Part shown: positions 1-5,106 of the stretch, piece by piece
How the letters are laid out: each line of letters starts with the position of its first letter
How positions within the stretch are numbered: position 1 is the stretch's first letter
Source of the DNA: Natrialbaceae archaeon
GTDB lineage: Archaea; Halobacteriota; Halobacteria; Halobacteriales; Natrialbaceae
Length of the DNA stretch: 6,872 bases
Direction of reading: 5' to 3'
Assembly: GCA_003552885.1 (NCBI GenBank)
Contig: PUPA01000234.1
Location: 1 to 6,872, forward strand
Notes under the pieces: generated by a model
Database searches by the model: none
What the model saw: only the letters and a program-made list of their open reading frames with translations
What the model was told of the DNA's origin: nothing
Made by a program: the position numbers and the translations under genes

Positions 1-1
1 C

Positions 2-481
2 GCCGTCTACCTCGCGGCGTTCGCCCCGGCGACGTTCAAAGTCGGCGTCACCCGACTCGAACGCCTCGAGACCCGCCTTCGTGAGCAGGGCGCCGACCGC
101 GGCGTACACGTTCACACCGTCTCGAACGGACGGATCGCCCGGGAGATCGAAGCCGAGATCGCAACGCGGCTGATCGACCGGGTTCGGACGCCCGCCAAGG
201 TGGCGTCGCTTTCGGCGACCGTCGACGAGGACGCCTGGGAGGAGCTACTCGCGGGATACGACGTCCGTGAACGGTTCTCCTTCGAGTACGGCCTCGAGCT
301 TTCTTCCCGCCCCGTCCGGGAGACGATCGCCGCGGGAACCGTCCGGGGAGTGAAAGGCCGTCTCCTCGTGCTCGATCGCGGGCGGACGAGCTACGCCGTC
401 GACCTGCGCGATCTGGTCGGCTACGAACTCGAGAGCGATCGACGGAGTAGACGGCTCCAGTCCTCGCTTGGCGCGTTCTGA
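2..481 (+). CDS. DUF2797 family protein (3' part; 5' end outside window)
   Basis: The frame is open from the first complete codon at base 2 to the TGA at 479-481, giving 159 C-terminal residues. The visible protein starts AVYLAAF, then FKVGVTR (residues 12-18) and ETRLREQGADRG (23-34), followed by NGRIAREIEAEIA near residues 42-54. This order (YLA, KVGVTR, R-x-x-EQGA, then a conserved Glu-containing helix) is what I recognise as DUF2797, an uncharacterised family found in archaea and bacteria. The YLA...KVGVTR...R pattern resembles the core of GIY-YIG nucleases, but that link is my inference and no activity is implied. A GTG at 200-202 could be taken as a start, but the conserved motifs lie before it, so the real start is beyond the left edge. 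The family usually carries N-terminal cysteines that would lie outside the window. Function is unknown. The family call is fairly sure. Confidence 0.8.
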   Translation, partial: AVYLAAFAPATFKVGVTRLERLETRLREQGADRGVHVHTVSNGRIAREIEAEIATRLIDRVRTPAKVASLSATVDEDAWEELLAGYDVRERFSFEYGLELSSRPVRETIAAGTVRGVKGRLLVLDRGRTSYAVDLRDLVGYELESDRRSRRLQSSLGAF

Positions 482-528
482 GGATCCGGCCGCCTACTGA
501 CCGCGTGTCGATCACCGACGAACGGTGG

Positions 529-582
529 CCCACTCCTCCACGTTGAGAAACCGTGATCCATTTCTCGACGTGGTCCCCACTC
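529..582. repeat. Imperfect inverted repeat flanked by 7-bp direct repeats
   Basis: CCACGTTGAGAAA at 538-550 and TTTCTCGACGTGG at 561-573 are inverted copies with 12 of 13 positions matching, separated by a 10-base spacer. CCCACTC occurs just outside on both sides, at 529-535 and 576-582. The structure fills the 108-base gap between the DUF2797-family stop and the glycosylase start, ending 8 bases before that ATG. As DNA it could be an operator for a dimeric regulator. As RNA it could form a hairpin at the end of the upstream transcript. Direct repeats around an inverted repeat also recall a tiny insertion scar, but there is no other sign of mobility. The right arm covers the position (about -25 to -30) where a leaderless promoter of the glycosylase gene would sit. 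Confidence 0.7.
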
Positions 583-589
583 GGAGTCG

Positions 590-1180
590 ATGAGCGACGA
601 CCCCGACGCCGTCCTGGCCCGCGATCCGGTGATGGCCGCGCTCGTCGATCGGTACGAGCTCCCGGCTCTCGGCGGCCACGACGCCTACGAGCGCCTGCTG
701 TACTCGATCGTCGACCAGCAGCTCTCGACGGCATCGGCGCGGGCGGTCCGCGAGCGCGTCGTCGAGGCCCTCGACGGGGACGTCCGACCGGAGACCGTGC
801 TGTCGGTCGACCCCGAACGTCTCCGCGAGGCCGGTCTGAGCGGGCAGAAAGTCGAGTACGTCCGGGCGGCCGCGGAGGCGTTCCGCGACCGCGAGCTCGG
901 CCGCGAGGGGCTGGCCGACAGCTCGAATCGGGAGGCGGTCGCGGAGCTGACGTCGATCCGTGGGGTCGGGGAGTGGACGGCCAGGATGTACCTCATCTTC
1001 GTCCTCGAGCGACCCGACGTGCTCCCCCTCGGGGACCTCGCCGTCCGCCGTGGCATCGAGGCGCTGTACGCCGACGGCGACTCGCTGACGCGAGCGGAGA
1101 TGCGCGAGATCGCCGAACCGTGGCGACCGTACCGGAGCCGGGGGACCCGGTACGTCTGGGCGGCATACGAGGGCGACTGA
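590..1180 (+). CDS. AlkA-like HhH-GPD DNA-3-methyladenine glycosylase
   Basis: The product (196 aa) is a base-excision repair glycosylase expected to remove alkylated bases such as 3-methyladenine from DNA by cutting the N-glycosidic bond. The N-terminal helical part carries YSIVDQQLSTASA (residues 38-50), matching the QQ(L/I)S-type motif of AlkA relatives, followed by LSGQKVEYV (83-91). The helix-hairpin-helix is LTSIRGVGEWTARMYLIF (120-137). The catalytic Asp is D149 in LPLGDLAVRRG (145-155). The C-terminal WRPYRSRGTRYVW (178-190) is also typical of this branch. There is no C-terminal cysteine cluster, so this is not an iron-sulphur EndoIII/MutY type. The length fits the short archaeal/bacterial AlkA-like group, which lacks the N-terminal domain of E. 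coli AlkA. The ATG at 590 is preceded by GGAG (583-586), only 3 bases from the start. It converges with the TRAM gene, whose 3' end is 62 bases away. Exact substrates cannot be read from sequence. Confidence 0.9.
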   Translation: MSDDPDAVLARDPVMAALVDRYELPALGGHDAYERLLYSIVDQQLSTASARAVRERVVEALDGDVRPETVLSVDPERLREAGLSGQKVEYVRAAAEAFRDRELGREGLADSSNREAVAELTSIRGVGEWTARMYLIFVLERPDVLPLGDLAVRRGIEALYADGDSLTRAEMREIAEPWRPYRSRGTRYVWAAYEGD

Positions 1181-1242
1181 CCTCGCCGTCGGAGCCCGGT
1201 TGGCCGGGGTCGGTGTCGCGGTGGCGGAGGGACGGGCCGGCT

Positions 1243-1611
1243 TCAGCCGACGGTTTCGAGGTACGTCGCCGTCGCGGAGGTGCCACCCCGGTTGAACGAG
1301 AGCAGTTTGAACCGGATCACGTCCGCGACGGCGAGCTCCTCCGGGACGCCCTCGACGAAGACGACGAACCCCTCGACCTTGCAGACGGCGTGGCGCTCGC
1401 CGGTGTGGTGGCGGGAGAAATCGAAGACGCCGGCCTCGACGACGTCGCCGAGTTCGACCGGCGGGCGCCGGCGTCTGGCCTCGCGGTGGCGCTCGTAGGA
1501 CTCGTACTCGCTCGTCGACTGGCCACGTCGGCCGCGGAGCCGGCTCACGAGCCAGGAGGCGAAGACGATCATCATGGTGATCCCGATGACGAGCGAGCCC
1601 GTGGCGGCCAT
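1243..1611 (-). CDS. Membrane-anchored TRAM-domain protein downstream of tgtA
   Basis: From the ATG at 1611 the product is 122 aa. Residues 4-23 are hydrophobic (SLVIGITMMIVFASWLV) and are followed at once by RLRGRRG, so one N-terminal membrane segment with a cytoplasmic C-terminus is predicted. A charged linker with a Tyr/Glu/Arg-rich stretch and RRRR (46-49) leads to a TRAM-like domain from about residue 50 to the end. It reads PPVELGDVVEAGVFDF, then AVCKVEGFVVFVEGVP, then a final strand ending ATYLETVG. TRAM is an OB-like RNA-binding fold found in tRNA-modifying enzymes and as small archaeal proteins, where some act as RNA chaperones. An in-frame GTG at 1657-1659 overlaps the tgtA TGA as GTGA. 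That start would add 16 residues (138 aa) and imply translational coupling. I prefer the ATG because it places the membrane helix at the very N-terminus, but the choice is open. The RNA role is inferred. Confidence 0.72.
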   Translation of the reverse strand: MAATGSLVIGITMMIVFASWLVSRLRGRRGQSTSEYESYERHREARRRRPPVELGDVVEAGVFDFSRHHTGERHAVCKVEGFVVFVEGVPEELAVADVIRFKLLSFNRGGTSATATYLETVG

Positions 1612-1655
1612 CGTCCGGACGTCGGTCGCCCCGGTCTTCGGTGTTCCGAATCCGG

Positions 1656-3131
1656 TCACCGGTCCGCGGTGAGGTCGACCGTCTCGACGCCGTCGGGGAG
1701 CCCCGCGAGGACGCCCGCAGGCCAGCCGCGGTGTCCGAGGGAGATCTCGCTCTCGGGGTTCGACTCGACCAGCCGAGTGATCCCCTCGACGGCTGCCTCG
1801 AGGGCCGCCCGGTCGGTGCGATCCGGCACCTCGGCCGCCAAAGGATAGGTCCGAGAGAGGGCCCGTGGGAACGGGCCGAACGGCGGGAGCACGCGCCAGG
1901 AGGCGTCGTACGCGTCGGTGCTCGACGGCCCGCCCTCGGTGAGAAACAGCCGCTCCGGAACCGATAGCCGCTCGAGTCGCCCGTGGTGACGACGGACTTC
2001 CGGGCGGCGAGCGCTCTCCCCCGAGAGGTAGAAGAACGTCCCCTTCGAGACGGGGTCGGACCGCTCGGCGGCCCCGGCGTGATCGAGCAGCGTCCGGTAG
2101 CCGTCGAGCATCGTCGGATGGGAGCGAGCCCGCGTCTCGAGCAGTTCGAGGAGGGTTCCTTCGCGGATTGCCCCCTTGATCCGGCGGATCTCCTCGAAGG
2201 AGACGTGGAGGTTGTGCGCCGCCAGCGCCTCCTCGCGGCGGTCGTCGGAGAGCGCCCGGAGCTCGTCCGCCGTGTGGTCGGTACAGACGGGACACGAACA
2301 GGGGAGGTACGCGAGCTCCTCGAGGTGGCGGGTTCCGTCCACCGTGAGGTACCGGTCGTCGCGGGCGTACAGCGCGTACGCCGCGGAGTCAAAGAGGTCA
2401 CAGCCCATCGCGACCGCGAGGGCGAACATCATCGGGTGGCCGGCGCCGAAGAGGTGCACCGGGGCGTCCACGCCGAGGCCGCGTTTGGCCGCGGCGACGA
2501 CCTCGACCACGTCGGCGTACCGGTACTCGTTCATCAGCGGGACGACCGCGCCGATCGGGAAGATATCGAAGCCGGCCCCGTAAGCGTGCCGAGCGGCCGC
2601 CTCGCGCAGGTCGGGGTGCGTCGAGCCCTGGACGGGCGCGTTCAGCAACATCTCCCCGGTGTCGACCGTGCCGGCGACCGCGAGACGCTCCTCGGTCGTC
2701 TCGAGCTCCTCGCGGGCCCGTTCGTGCGGGACGTCCGGTGGGGTCGGGACGTCGACGGGGGTGGCGACGTCCGACCCGATCTCCCGCTGGAAGGCGAGGA
2801 TCTCCTCGGTACTCACGGAGATCTCGCCGTACTCGGAGAGCTGAAAGGAGCCCGAGTCGGTGGCGATCGCCCCCGGAAACTCGAGCAGCTCGTGGAGCCC
2901 TTCGGCGAGGGCCCGCTCGCGGAGCCCCTCGGTGCTGTGGATGATGTAGCCGTTCGTGATCAGGATCTCGGCGCCGAACTCCTCGGCCATCCGTGCGGGT
3001 GAGATCGTCTGCACGTTCGGGTTGACGACCGGCATGAGCGCCGGCGTCTCGACGACGACGTCCGACCGGGGAACGTACAGCTCGCCGATCCGCCCGCCGG
3101 CGTCGGTCCGCCGGAGCTCGAACTGGGCCAT
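1656..3131 (-). CDS. tgtA: tRNA-guanine(15) transglycosylase (archaeosine biosynthesis)
   Basis: The product (491 aa) is the archaeal transglycosylase that replaces guanine 15 in the tRNA D-loop with preQ0, the first tRNA-level step to archaeosine. The catalytic TIM-barrel domain spans about residues 1-340. ATDSGSFQLSEYG (90-102) holds the expected Asp D92. NAPVQGSTHPDLRE (164-177) and FPIGAVVPLMNEYRYADV (191-208) line the base pocket. LFDSAAYALYA (246-256) supplies the second key Asp, D248. The zinc site is C278, C280, C283 (PCSCPVC) and H306. These spacings match the archaeal rather than the bacterial enzyme. Residues from about 350 onward are the archaeal-specific C-terminal region. Compared with enzymes of about 580 aa, the final PUA domain is missing, which as I recall is usual in haloarchaea. 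The ATG at 3131 has a TATA-like element about 25-30 bases upstream, suggesting a leaderless mRNA. The TRAM gene follows directly and may be co-transcribed. tgtA2/arcS, for the next step, is not in the window. Confidence 0.96.
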   Translation of the reverse strand: MAQFELRRTDAGGRIGELYVPRSDVVVETPALMPVVNPNVQTISPARMAEEFGAEILITNGYIIHSTEGLRERALAEGLHELLEFPGAIATDSGSFQLSEYGEISVSTEEILAFQREIGSDVATPVDVPTPPDVPHERAREELETTEERLAVAGTVDTGEMLLNAPVQGSTHPDLREAAARHAYGAGFDIFPIGAVVPLMNEYRYADVVEVVAAAKRGLGVDAPVHLFGAGHPMMFALAVAMGCDLFDSAAYALYARDDRYLTVDGTRHLEELAYLPCSCPVCTDHTADELRALSDDRREEALAAHNLHVSFEEIRRIKGAIREGTLLELLETRARSHPTMLDGYRTLLDHAGAAERSDPVSKGTFFYLSGESARRPEVRRHHGRLERLSVPERLFLTEGGPSSTDAYDASWRVLPPFGPFPRALSRTYPLAAEVPDRTDRAALEAAVEGITRLVESNPESEISLGHRGWPAGVLAGLPDGVETVDLTADR

Positions 3132-3155
3132 TGGGCCAGCGTTGGCGAGGACGGG

Positions 3156-3167
3156 AGTAAACGTTCC
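3156..3167 (-). promoter_or_regulatory. Probable leaderless promoter of tgtA (BRE/TATA)
   Basis: Read on the minus strand, GGAACG is followed by TTTACT (3161-3156), an A/T-rich box in otherwise GC-rich sequence. It lies 25-30 bases before the tgtA ATG, the spacing expected if transcription starts at or next to the start codon. The upstream purine-rich bases fit a BRE. No Shine-Dalgarno sequence precedes the ATG, which agrees with a leaderless transcript. Confidence 0.5.
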
Positions 3168-3275
3168 GTTCGCCGTCAGCGGCCGACGGCGAGCGGCCGG
3201 CCGGGCCGGGTCACACCACCGAAGGCACGTCGGGAACCTTTCTCGCCACCCCGAACGGGGGTTCGCGCCGAGCCA

Positions 3276-3833
3276 TCAGGCGTTCGTCCCGTCGAGCAGC
3301 CGGTAGTACGAGACGGCGAGGACGGTCCGGCCGTCCCGAAGCTCCCCGTCGCGGACCGCGGCGACGAGTTCGGGGAGGGTCGTCCGTGTCACCCGGATGC
3401 TCTCGTTGTAGTCGAGTTGCTGTTCGGCCGTCGGCCGGCAGTCCCGGGCGAGAAAGAAATGTAAGACGGCGTCGGCGATCCCGTTGGCCGGCTCGACGGT
3501 CACGAGCGGTTCGAGGTGTCCGGCCTCGTGGCCCGTCTCCTCGGCGAGCTCGCGCCGGGCGGCGGCCTCGAGGTCCGCGTCGTCCGGCTCGACGCCGCCG
3601 ACCGGGAGCCCACGGCTGATCCGCGAGACGGCCTGTCGCCACTCCTCGATGAGGACGACCTCGCCGTCGGGCGTAAACGGGAGGACGGCGACGCTCGGTG
3701 GCTCCGAGAGGTAATCGAAGTCGGTCTCTGAGCCGTCGGGGAGACGAACGTCCTCGTTTACGACGTCGAAACCCGGGCAGGTGTAGGCTACTCGCCGGTC
3801 TGTGGTCTCCCAGGCGAGGGGATCACGCGGCAT
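3276..3833 (-). CDS. NUDIX hydrolase (ADP-ribose pyrophosphatase-like)
   Basis: From the ATG at 3833 the product is 185 aa. NUDIX enzymes hydrolyse nucleoside diphosphates linked to another group, using Mg2+. VAVLPFTPDGEVVLIEEWRQAV (residues 48-69) is the usual strand plus E-x-(Y/W)-R motif of ADP-ribose/nucleotide-sugar pyrophosphatases. GLPVGGVEPDDADLEAAARRELAEETG (75-101) is the NUDIX box, with R94, E95, E98 and E99 as the catalytic REx2EE core. The spacing from the first glycine to RE is one residue longer than the strict consensus. A C-terminal region follows (ANGIADAVLHFFLAR, then a helix ending in SYYRLLDG). An in-frame GTG at 3851 would add six residues. I chose the ATG because a TATA-like box (3856-3861) lies 23-28 bases before it. 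The gene diverges from the PadR gene, and its 3' end is 144 bases from the tgtA start. The substrate is not determined; ADP-ribose is a family-based guess. Confidence 0.88.
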   Translation of the reverse strand: MPRDPLAWETTDRRVAYTCPGFDVVNEDVRLPDGSETDFDYLSEPPSVAVLPFTPDGEVVLIEEWRQAVSRISRGLPVGGVEPDDADLEAAARRELAEETGHEAGHLEPLVTVEPANGIADAVLHFFLARDCRPTAEQQLDYNESIRVTRTTLPELVAAVRDGELRDGRTVLAVSYYRLLDGTNA

Positions 3834-3855
3834 ACGCGGCTTACGGGCCACCCGG

Positions 3856-3882
3856 TCAAAAGGTCGCGGTCGACGGCCGCGA
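3856..3882 (-). promoter_or_regulatory. Probable NUDIX gene promoter with adjacent inverted repeat
   Basis: On the minus strand the box TTTTGA (3861-3856) lies 23-28 bases before the ATG at 3833, as expected for a leaderless haloarchaeal promoter. Directly upstream is a perfect inverted repeat, TCGCGG (3864-3869) and CCGCGA (3877-3882), with a 7-base spacer. It sits where BRE contacts or a regulator would act. GC-rich inverted repeats of this length can arise by chance here, so an operator role is only a suggestion. Confidence 0.4.
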
Positions 3883-3926
3883 ACGGGGCGCGTACACCGG
3901 GCGTTCCGCGACGGGCCGTCGATGTA

Positions 3927-3949
3927 CCATGGCTATAACAAAGCCACGG
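3927..3949 (+). promoter_or_regulatory. PadR gene TATA box inside a near-palindrome (candidate operator)
   Basis: CCATGGCT (3927-3934) and AGCCACGG (3942-3949) are inverted copies with 7 of 8 positions matching, separated by ATAACAA. The box TATAAC (3934-3939) lies at the centre, and transcription would start about 25 bases later, near 3960. A dimeric regulator bound here would block TBP. PadR proteins commonly repress their own promoters, so autoregulation is a reasonable inference, not shown by sequence alone. Confidence 0.55.
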
Positions 3950-3969
3950 ATCGATGAACGTCGACGCTC

Positions 3970-3974
3970 GGAGG
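3970..3974 (+). promoter_or_regulatory. Strong Shine-Dalgarno of the PadR gene
   Basis: GGAGG lies 7 bases before the ATG at 3982 and fixes that start. With the TATA box at 3934-3939 it implies a short leader of about 20 bases, unlike the leaderless look of tgtA and the NUDIX gene. ATCGAT occurs on both sides of it (3950-3955 and 3978-3983). Confidence 0.65.
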
Positions 3975-3981
3975 GCGATCG

Positions 3982-4272
3982 ATGGACCAGCTAACAGGCT
4001 TTCAACGGGATCTGCTGTACGTCGTGGCCGGGATGGACCGGCCGTCCGGCCAGGAGATCCTGGAACGAATCGACGAATACATCGGACAGCCCGTCACGCA
4101 CGGTCGACTCTACCCCAACCTCGACGAGCTCGTAGAACAGGAGCTGATCGAGAAAGGCCAGATCGACCGGCGGACGAACTACTACGCGCTGACCCCGAAG
4201 GGTCGTCGCGAACTCGAACGCCGACAGGAGTGGATAAAGCGGCAGGTCGACGTCTCCGCACCCCGGAGCTGA
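3982..4272 (+). CDS. PadR family transcriptional regulator (haloarchaeal type)
   Basis: The product (96 aa) is a compact winged-helix DNA-binding protein, expected to act as a dimer in the cytoplasm. LTGFQRDLLYVVAGMDRPSGQEILERIDEY (residues 4-33) forms the first helices. THGRLYPNLDELVEQELIEKG (39-59) is the recognition-helix region with the PadR signature HGRLYPNLD. IDRRTNYYALTPKGRREL (61-78) is the wing, with the typical RRTNxYxLTxxGRxEL pattern. A short charged C-terminal helix follows, so the protein lacks the long dimerisation domain of larger PadR proteins. The ATG at 3982 is supported by a good Shine-Dalgarno. The TATA-overlapping palindrome just upstream is a candidate site for its own control. 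It is divergent from the NUDIX gene, whose promoter lies about 120 bases away and could also be a target. The inducing signal and regulon are unknown. Family assignment is secure. Confidence 0.92.
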   Translation: MDQLTGFQRDLLYVVAGMDRPSGQEILERIDEYIGQPVTHGRLYPNLDELVEQELIEKGQIDRRTNYYALTPKGRRELERRQEWIKRQVDVSAPRS

Positions 4273-4338
4273 CCGCCGCGCCATCCCACTCGGCCTCGAA
4301 CCGACGAACGGCCGGAAGACCCCGCTGGCCGAGGGTCG

Positions 4339-4399
4339 ACGGCTTCTTACAGGGACATACGACCTACCGACGGGTAAGAGCGTCTTACGGGTGAGCCGT
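4339..4399. repeat. Nested inverted repeats with three TCTTAC/GTAAGA half-sites
   Basis: Outer arms ACGGCT (4339-4344) and AGCCGT (4394-4399) enclose TCTTAC (4345-4350), GTAAGA (4374-4379) and TCTTAC (4383-4388). The last two form a perfect 6-bp inverted repeat around GCG. The first TCTTAC can pair with the GTAAGA, so two alternative hairpins are possible in RNA. The cluster begins 67 bases after the PadR stop codon. It could be a regulator binding site or a structured 3' untranslated region. Confidence 0.5.
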
Positions 4400-4526
4400 G
4401 ACGGCACGTGATTCTGAACCACCGACGAGCCGAGAGTGGGTCGACGGGCCCCGGGAAACCCGTTCGACCGCGGCGAGACGACGGAGTGAACGGACGATCG
4501 GCGGCGCAGTCACCGGCCGCGACGTG

Positions 4527-4554
4527 AAAAGCGTCTCCGACCGGCAGCCGTCGG
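4527..4554 (-). terminator. Possible terminator of the SRPBCC gene
   Basis: On the minus strand, CCGAC (4554-4550) and GTCGG (4541-4537) can form a 5-bp stem with an 8-base loop. Six bases later comes TTTT (4530-4527). It lies about 75-100 bases beyond the SRPBCC stop. A second TTTT (4574-4571) lies nearer the gene. Haloarchaeal termination depends mainly on T-runs, so either may serve. The stem is short and the evidence is weak. Confidence 0.3.
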
Positions 4555-4627
4555 TCCGGCCCCCGCGTTCAAAAGTCCGCCGGTCGACGGCCCGCCGGTC
4601 GCGTGCCGACTGCGGGGGCGGCGGTCC

Positions 4628-5053
4628 TCAGCCCGCGGCTCGCTCGAGGGCCCGCCGCAGGTTCTCCAGCTCGCCGTCGAGGTTGCGCCGGAAGAAGCGC
4701 TCGACGCCGGGGACGTGGCCGTCGACGACGAACCGGTTTCTGAGCCGACAGCCCCCCGCCGTCGTCTCGATCTCGTGTTCGCCGGAGACGTCCAAGACCC
4801 GCGAGCGGCCGACGAACTCCACGAACGTCGGCGGACGCCGGGTCACGTCCTCGGTCTCGATTGCGATCGTTCTCGAGACGAGCGGAATCGGCAACTCGAC
4901 GTTCCAGGTCACCCGTCTCGCCTCCGGATCGTCGACAACGTAGTCGGCGACGACGCTGATCGACTCCGCACGGTTTTCGGGCCTCGAGATGAACTCCCAG
5001 ACCCGCTCGGGAGGCATCGAGAGCTCGAACGTCCGCTCTACCCGGACGGTCAT
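4628..5053 (-). CDS. SRPBCC (START-like/polyketide cyclase) family protein
   Basis: The product (141 aa) is a single SRPBCC domain, the helix-grip fold with a deep hydrophobic pocket that binds lipids, quinones or other ligands. It opens with MTVRVERTFELSMPPERVWEFISRPENRAESI (residues 1-32), the strand plus PPERVWEF helix typical of the family. Alternating strands follow (VTWNVELPIPLVSRTIAIETEDV, 48-70; TFVEFVGRSRVLDVSGEHEIETTAGGCRLRNRFVVDG, 76-112). The end is an amphipathic helix (VPGVERFFRRNLDGELENLRRALERA, 114-139) that lines the pocket. There is no signal peptide or membrane segment. The length is normal for a one-domain member. GGTGAGG lies just before the ATG, and a TATA-like box lies about 27 bases upstream. 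It sits 48 bases downstream of the DUF7123-like gene on the same strand, so weak co-transcription is possible. The ligand cannot be predicted from sequence. Confidence 0.85.
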   Translation of the reverse strand: MTVRVERTFELSMPPERVWEFISRPENRAESISVVADYVVDDPEARRVTWNVELPIPLVSRTIAIETEDVTRRPPTFVEFVGRSRVLDVSGEHEIETTAGGCRLRNRFVVDGHVPGVERFFRRNLDGELENLRRALERAAG

Positions 5054-5076
5054 ACCCTCACCTCGGGTCGTCGCCG

Positions 5077-5082
5077 ATAAAA
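5077..5082 (-). promoter_or_regulatory. TATA-like box of the SRPBCC gene
   Basis: On the minus strand TTTTAT (5082-5077) lies 24-29 bases before the ATG at 5053, the leaderless spacing. A GGTGAGG close to the ATG also offers a ribosome site, so the start of transcription may be at or a little upstream of the ATG. The same T-run directly follows the hairpin at the end of the DUF7123-like gene. Confidence 0.5.
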
Positions 5083-5106
5083 GTCCGCTGGAACCGGCGG
5101 TTCAGC
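5079..5106 (-). terminator. Hairpin plus T-run at the end of the DUF7123-like gene
   Basis: On the minus strand GCTGAACC (5106-5099) and GGTTCCAGC (5095-5087) form an 8-bp stem with one bulged base and a 3-base loop. The stem overlaps the TGA stop codon. After a few bases comes TTTT (5082-5079). The arrangement looks like an intrinsic terminator, although archaeal termination relies more on the T-run than on the stem. Confidence 0.4.

Larger units (their letters stand above)
4273..4627. other. 355-base convergent intergenic region without a convincing gene
   Basis: This lies between the 3' ends of the PadR gene (+) and the SRPBCC gene (-). Open frames exist but translate to Arg/Ser/Pro-rich sequence with no acidic bias and no recognisable motif, unlike the real genes nearby, so I call none. 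Contents seen: TCTTAC at 4345-4350, then GTAAGA (4374-4379) and TCTTAC (4383-4388) as a perfect 6-bp inverted repeat; ACGGCT (4339-4344) and AGCCGT (4394-4399) as outer inverted arms; a possible minus-strand terminator (4527-4554); and CGCCGGTCG twice, at 4578-4586 and 4593-4601. A small RNA or a degraded gene is possible but not shown. Confidence 0.5.

Noticed and set aside
200..481. Independent 93-aa gene starting at GTG 200
   Set aside because: The frame is open back to base 2 and carries the conserved DUF2797 motifs before this codon, so it is the inside of a longer gene.
512..2401. A 629-codon open frame on the minus strand
   Set aside because: It is rich in Arg/Ser/Pro/Thr with no domain and runs antisense or out of frame across the glycosylase, TRAM and tgtA genes. 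In GC-rich haloarchaeal DNA such long shadow frames are routine.
1983..3002. A 339-codon open frame on the plus strand opposite tgtA
   Set aside because: It lies wholly antisense to the well-supported tgtA gene and shows no recognisable motif. It exists because of the GC-skewed codon use of tgtA.
3249..3260. CCCCGAACGGGG hairpin just after the NUDIX stop codon as a terminator
   Set aside because: The 5-bp stem has only two bases in the loop and no T-run follows on the minus strand, so a terminator call is not supported.
3950..3983. ATCGAT repeats around the PadR Shine-Dalgarno as an RNA switch
   Set aside because: The 6-bp pairing is short with a 22-base loop, and the first copy probably lies upstream of the transcript start, so it could not fold with the second in the mRNA.
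4398..4943. Possible small gene in the gap after the PadR gene
   Set aside because: The translation is Arg/Ser-rich, lacks the acidic bias of haloarchaeal proteins, and its second half is only the antisense of the SRPBCC gene. There is no promoter or ribosome site that I trust.
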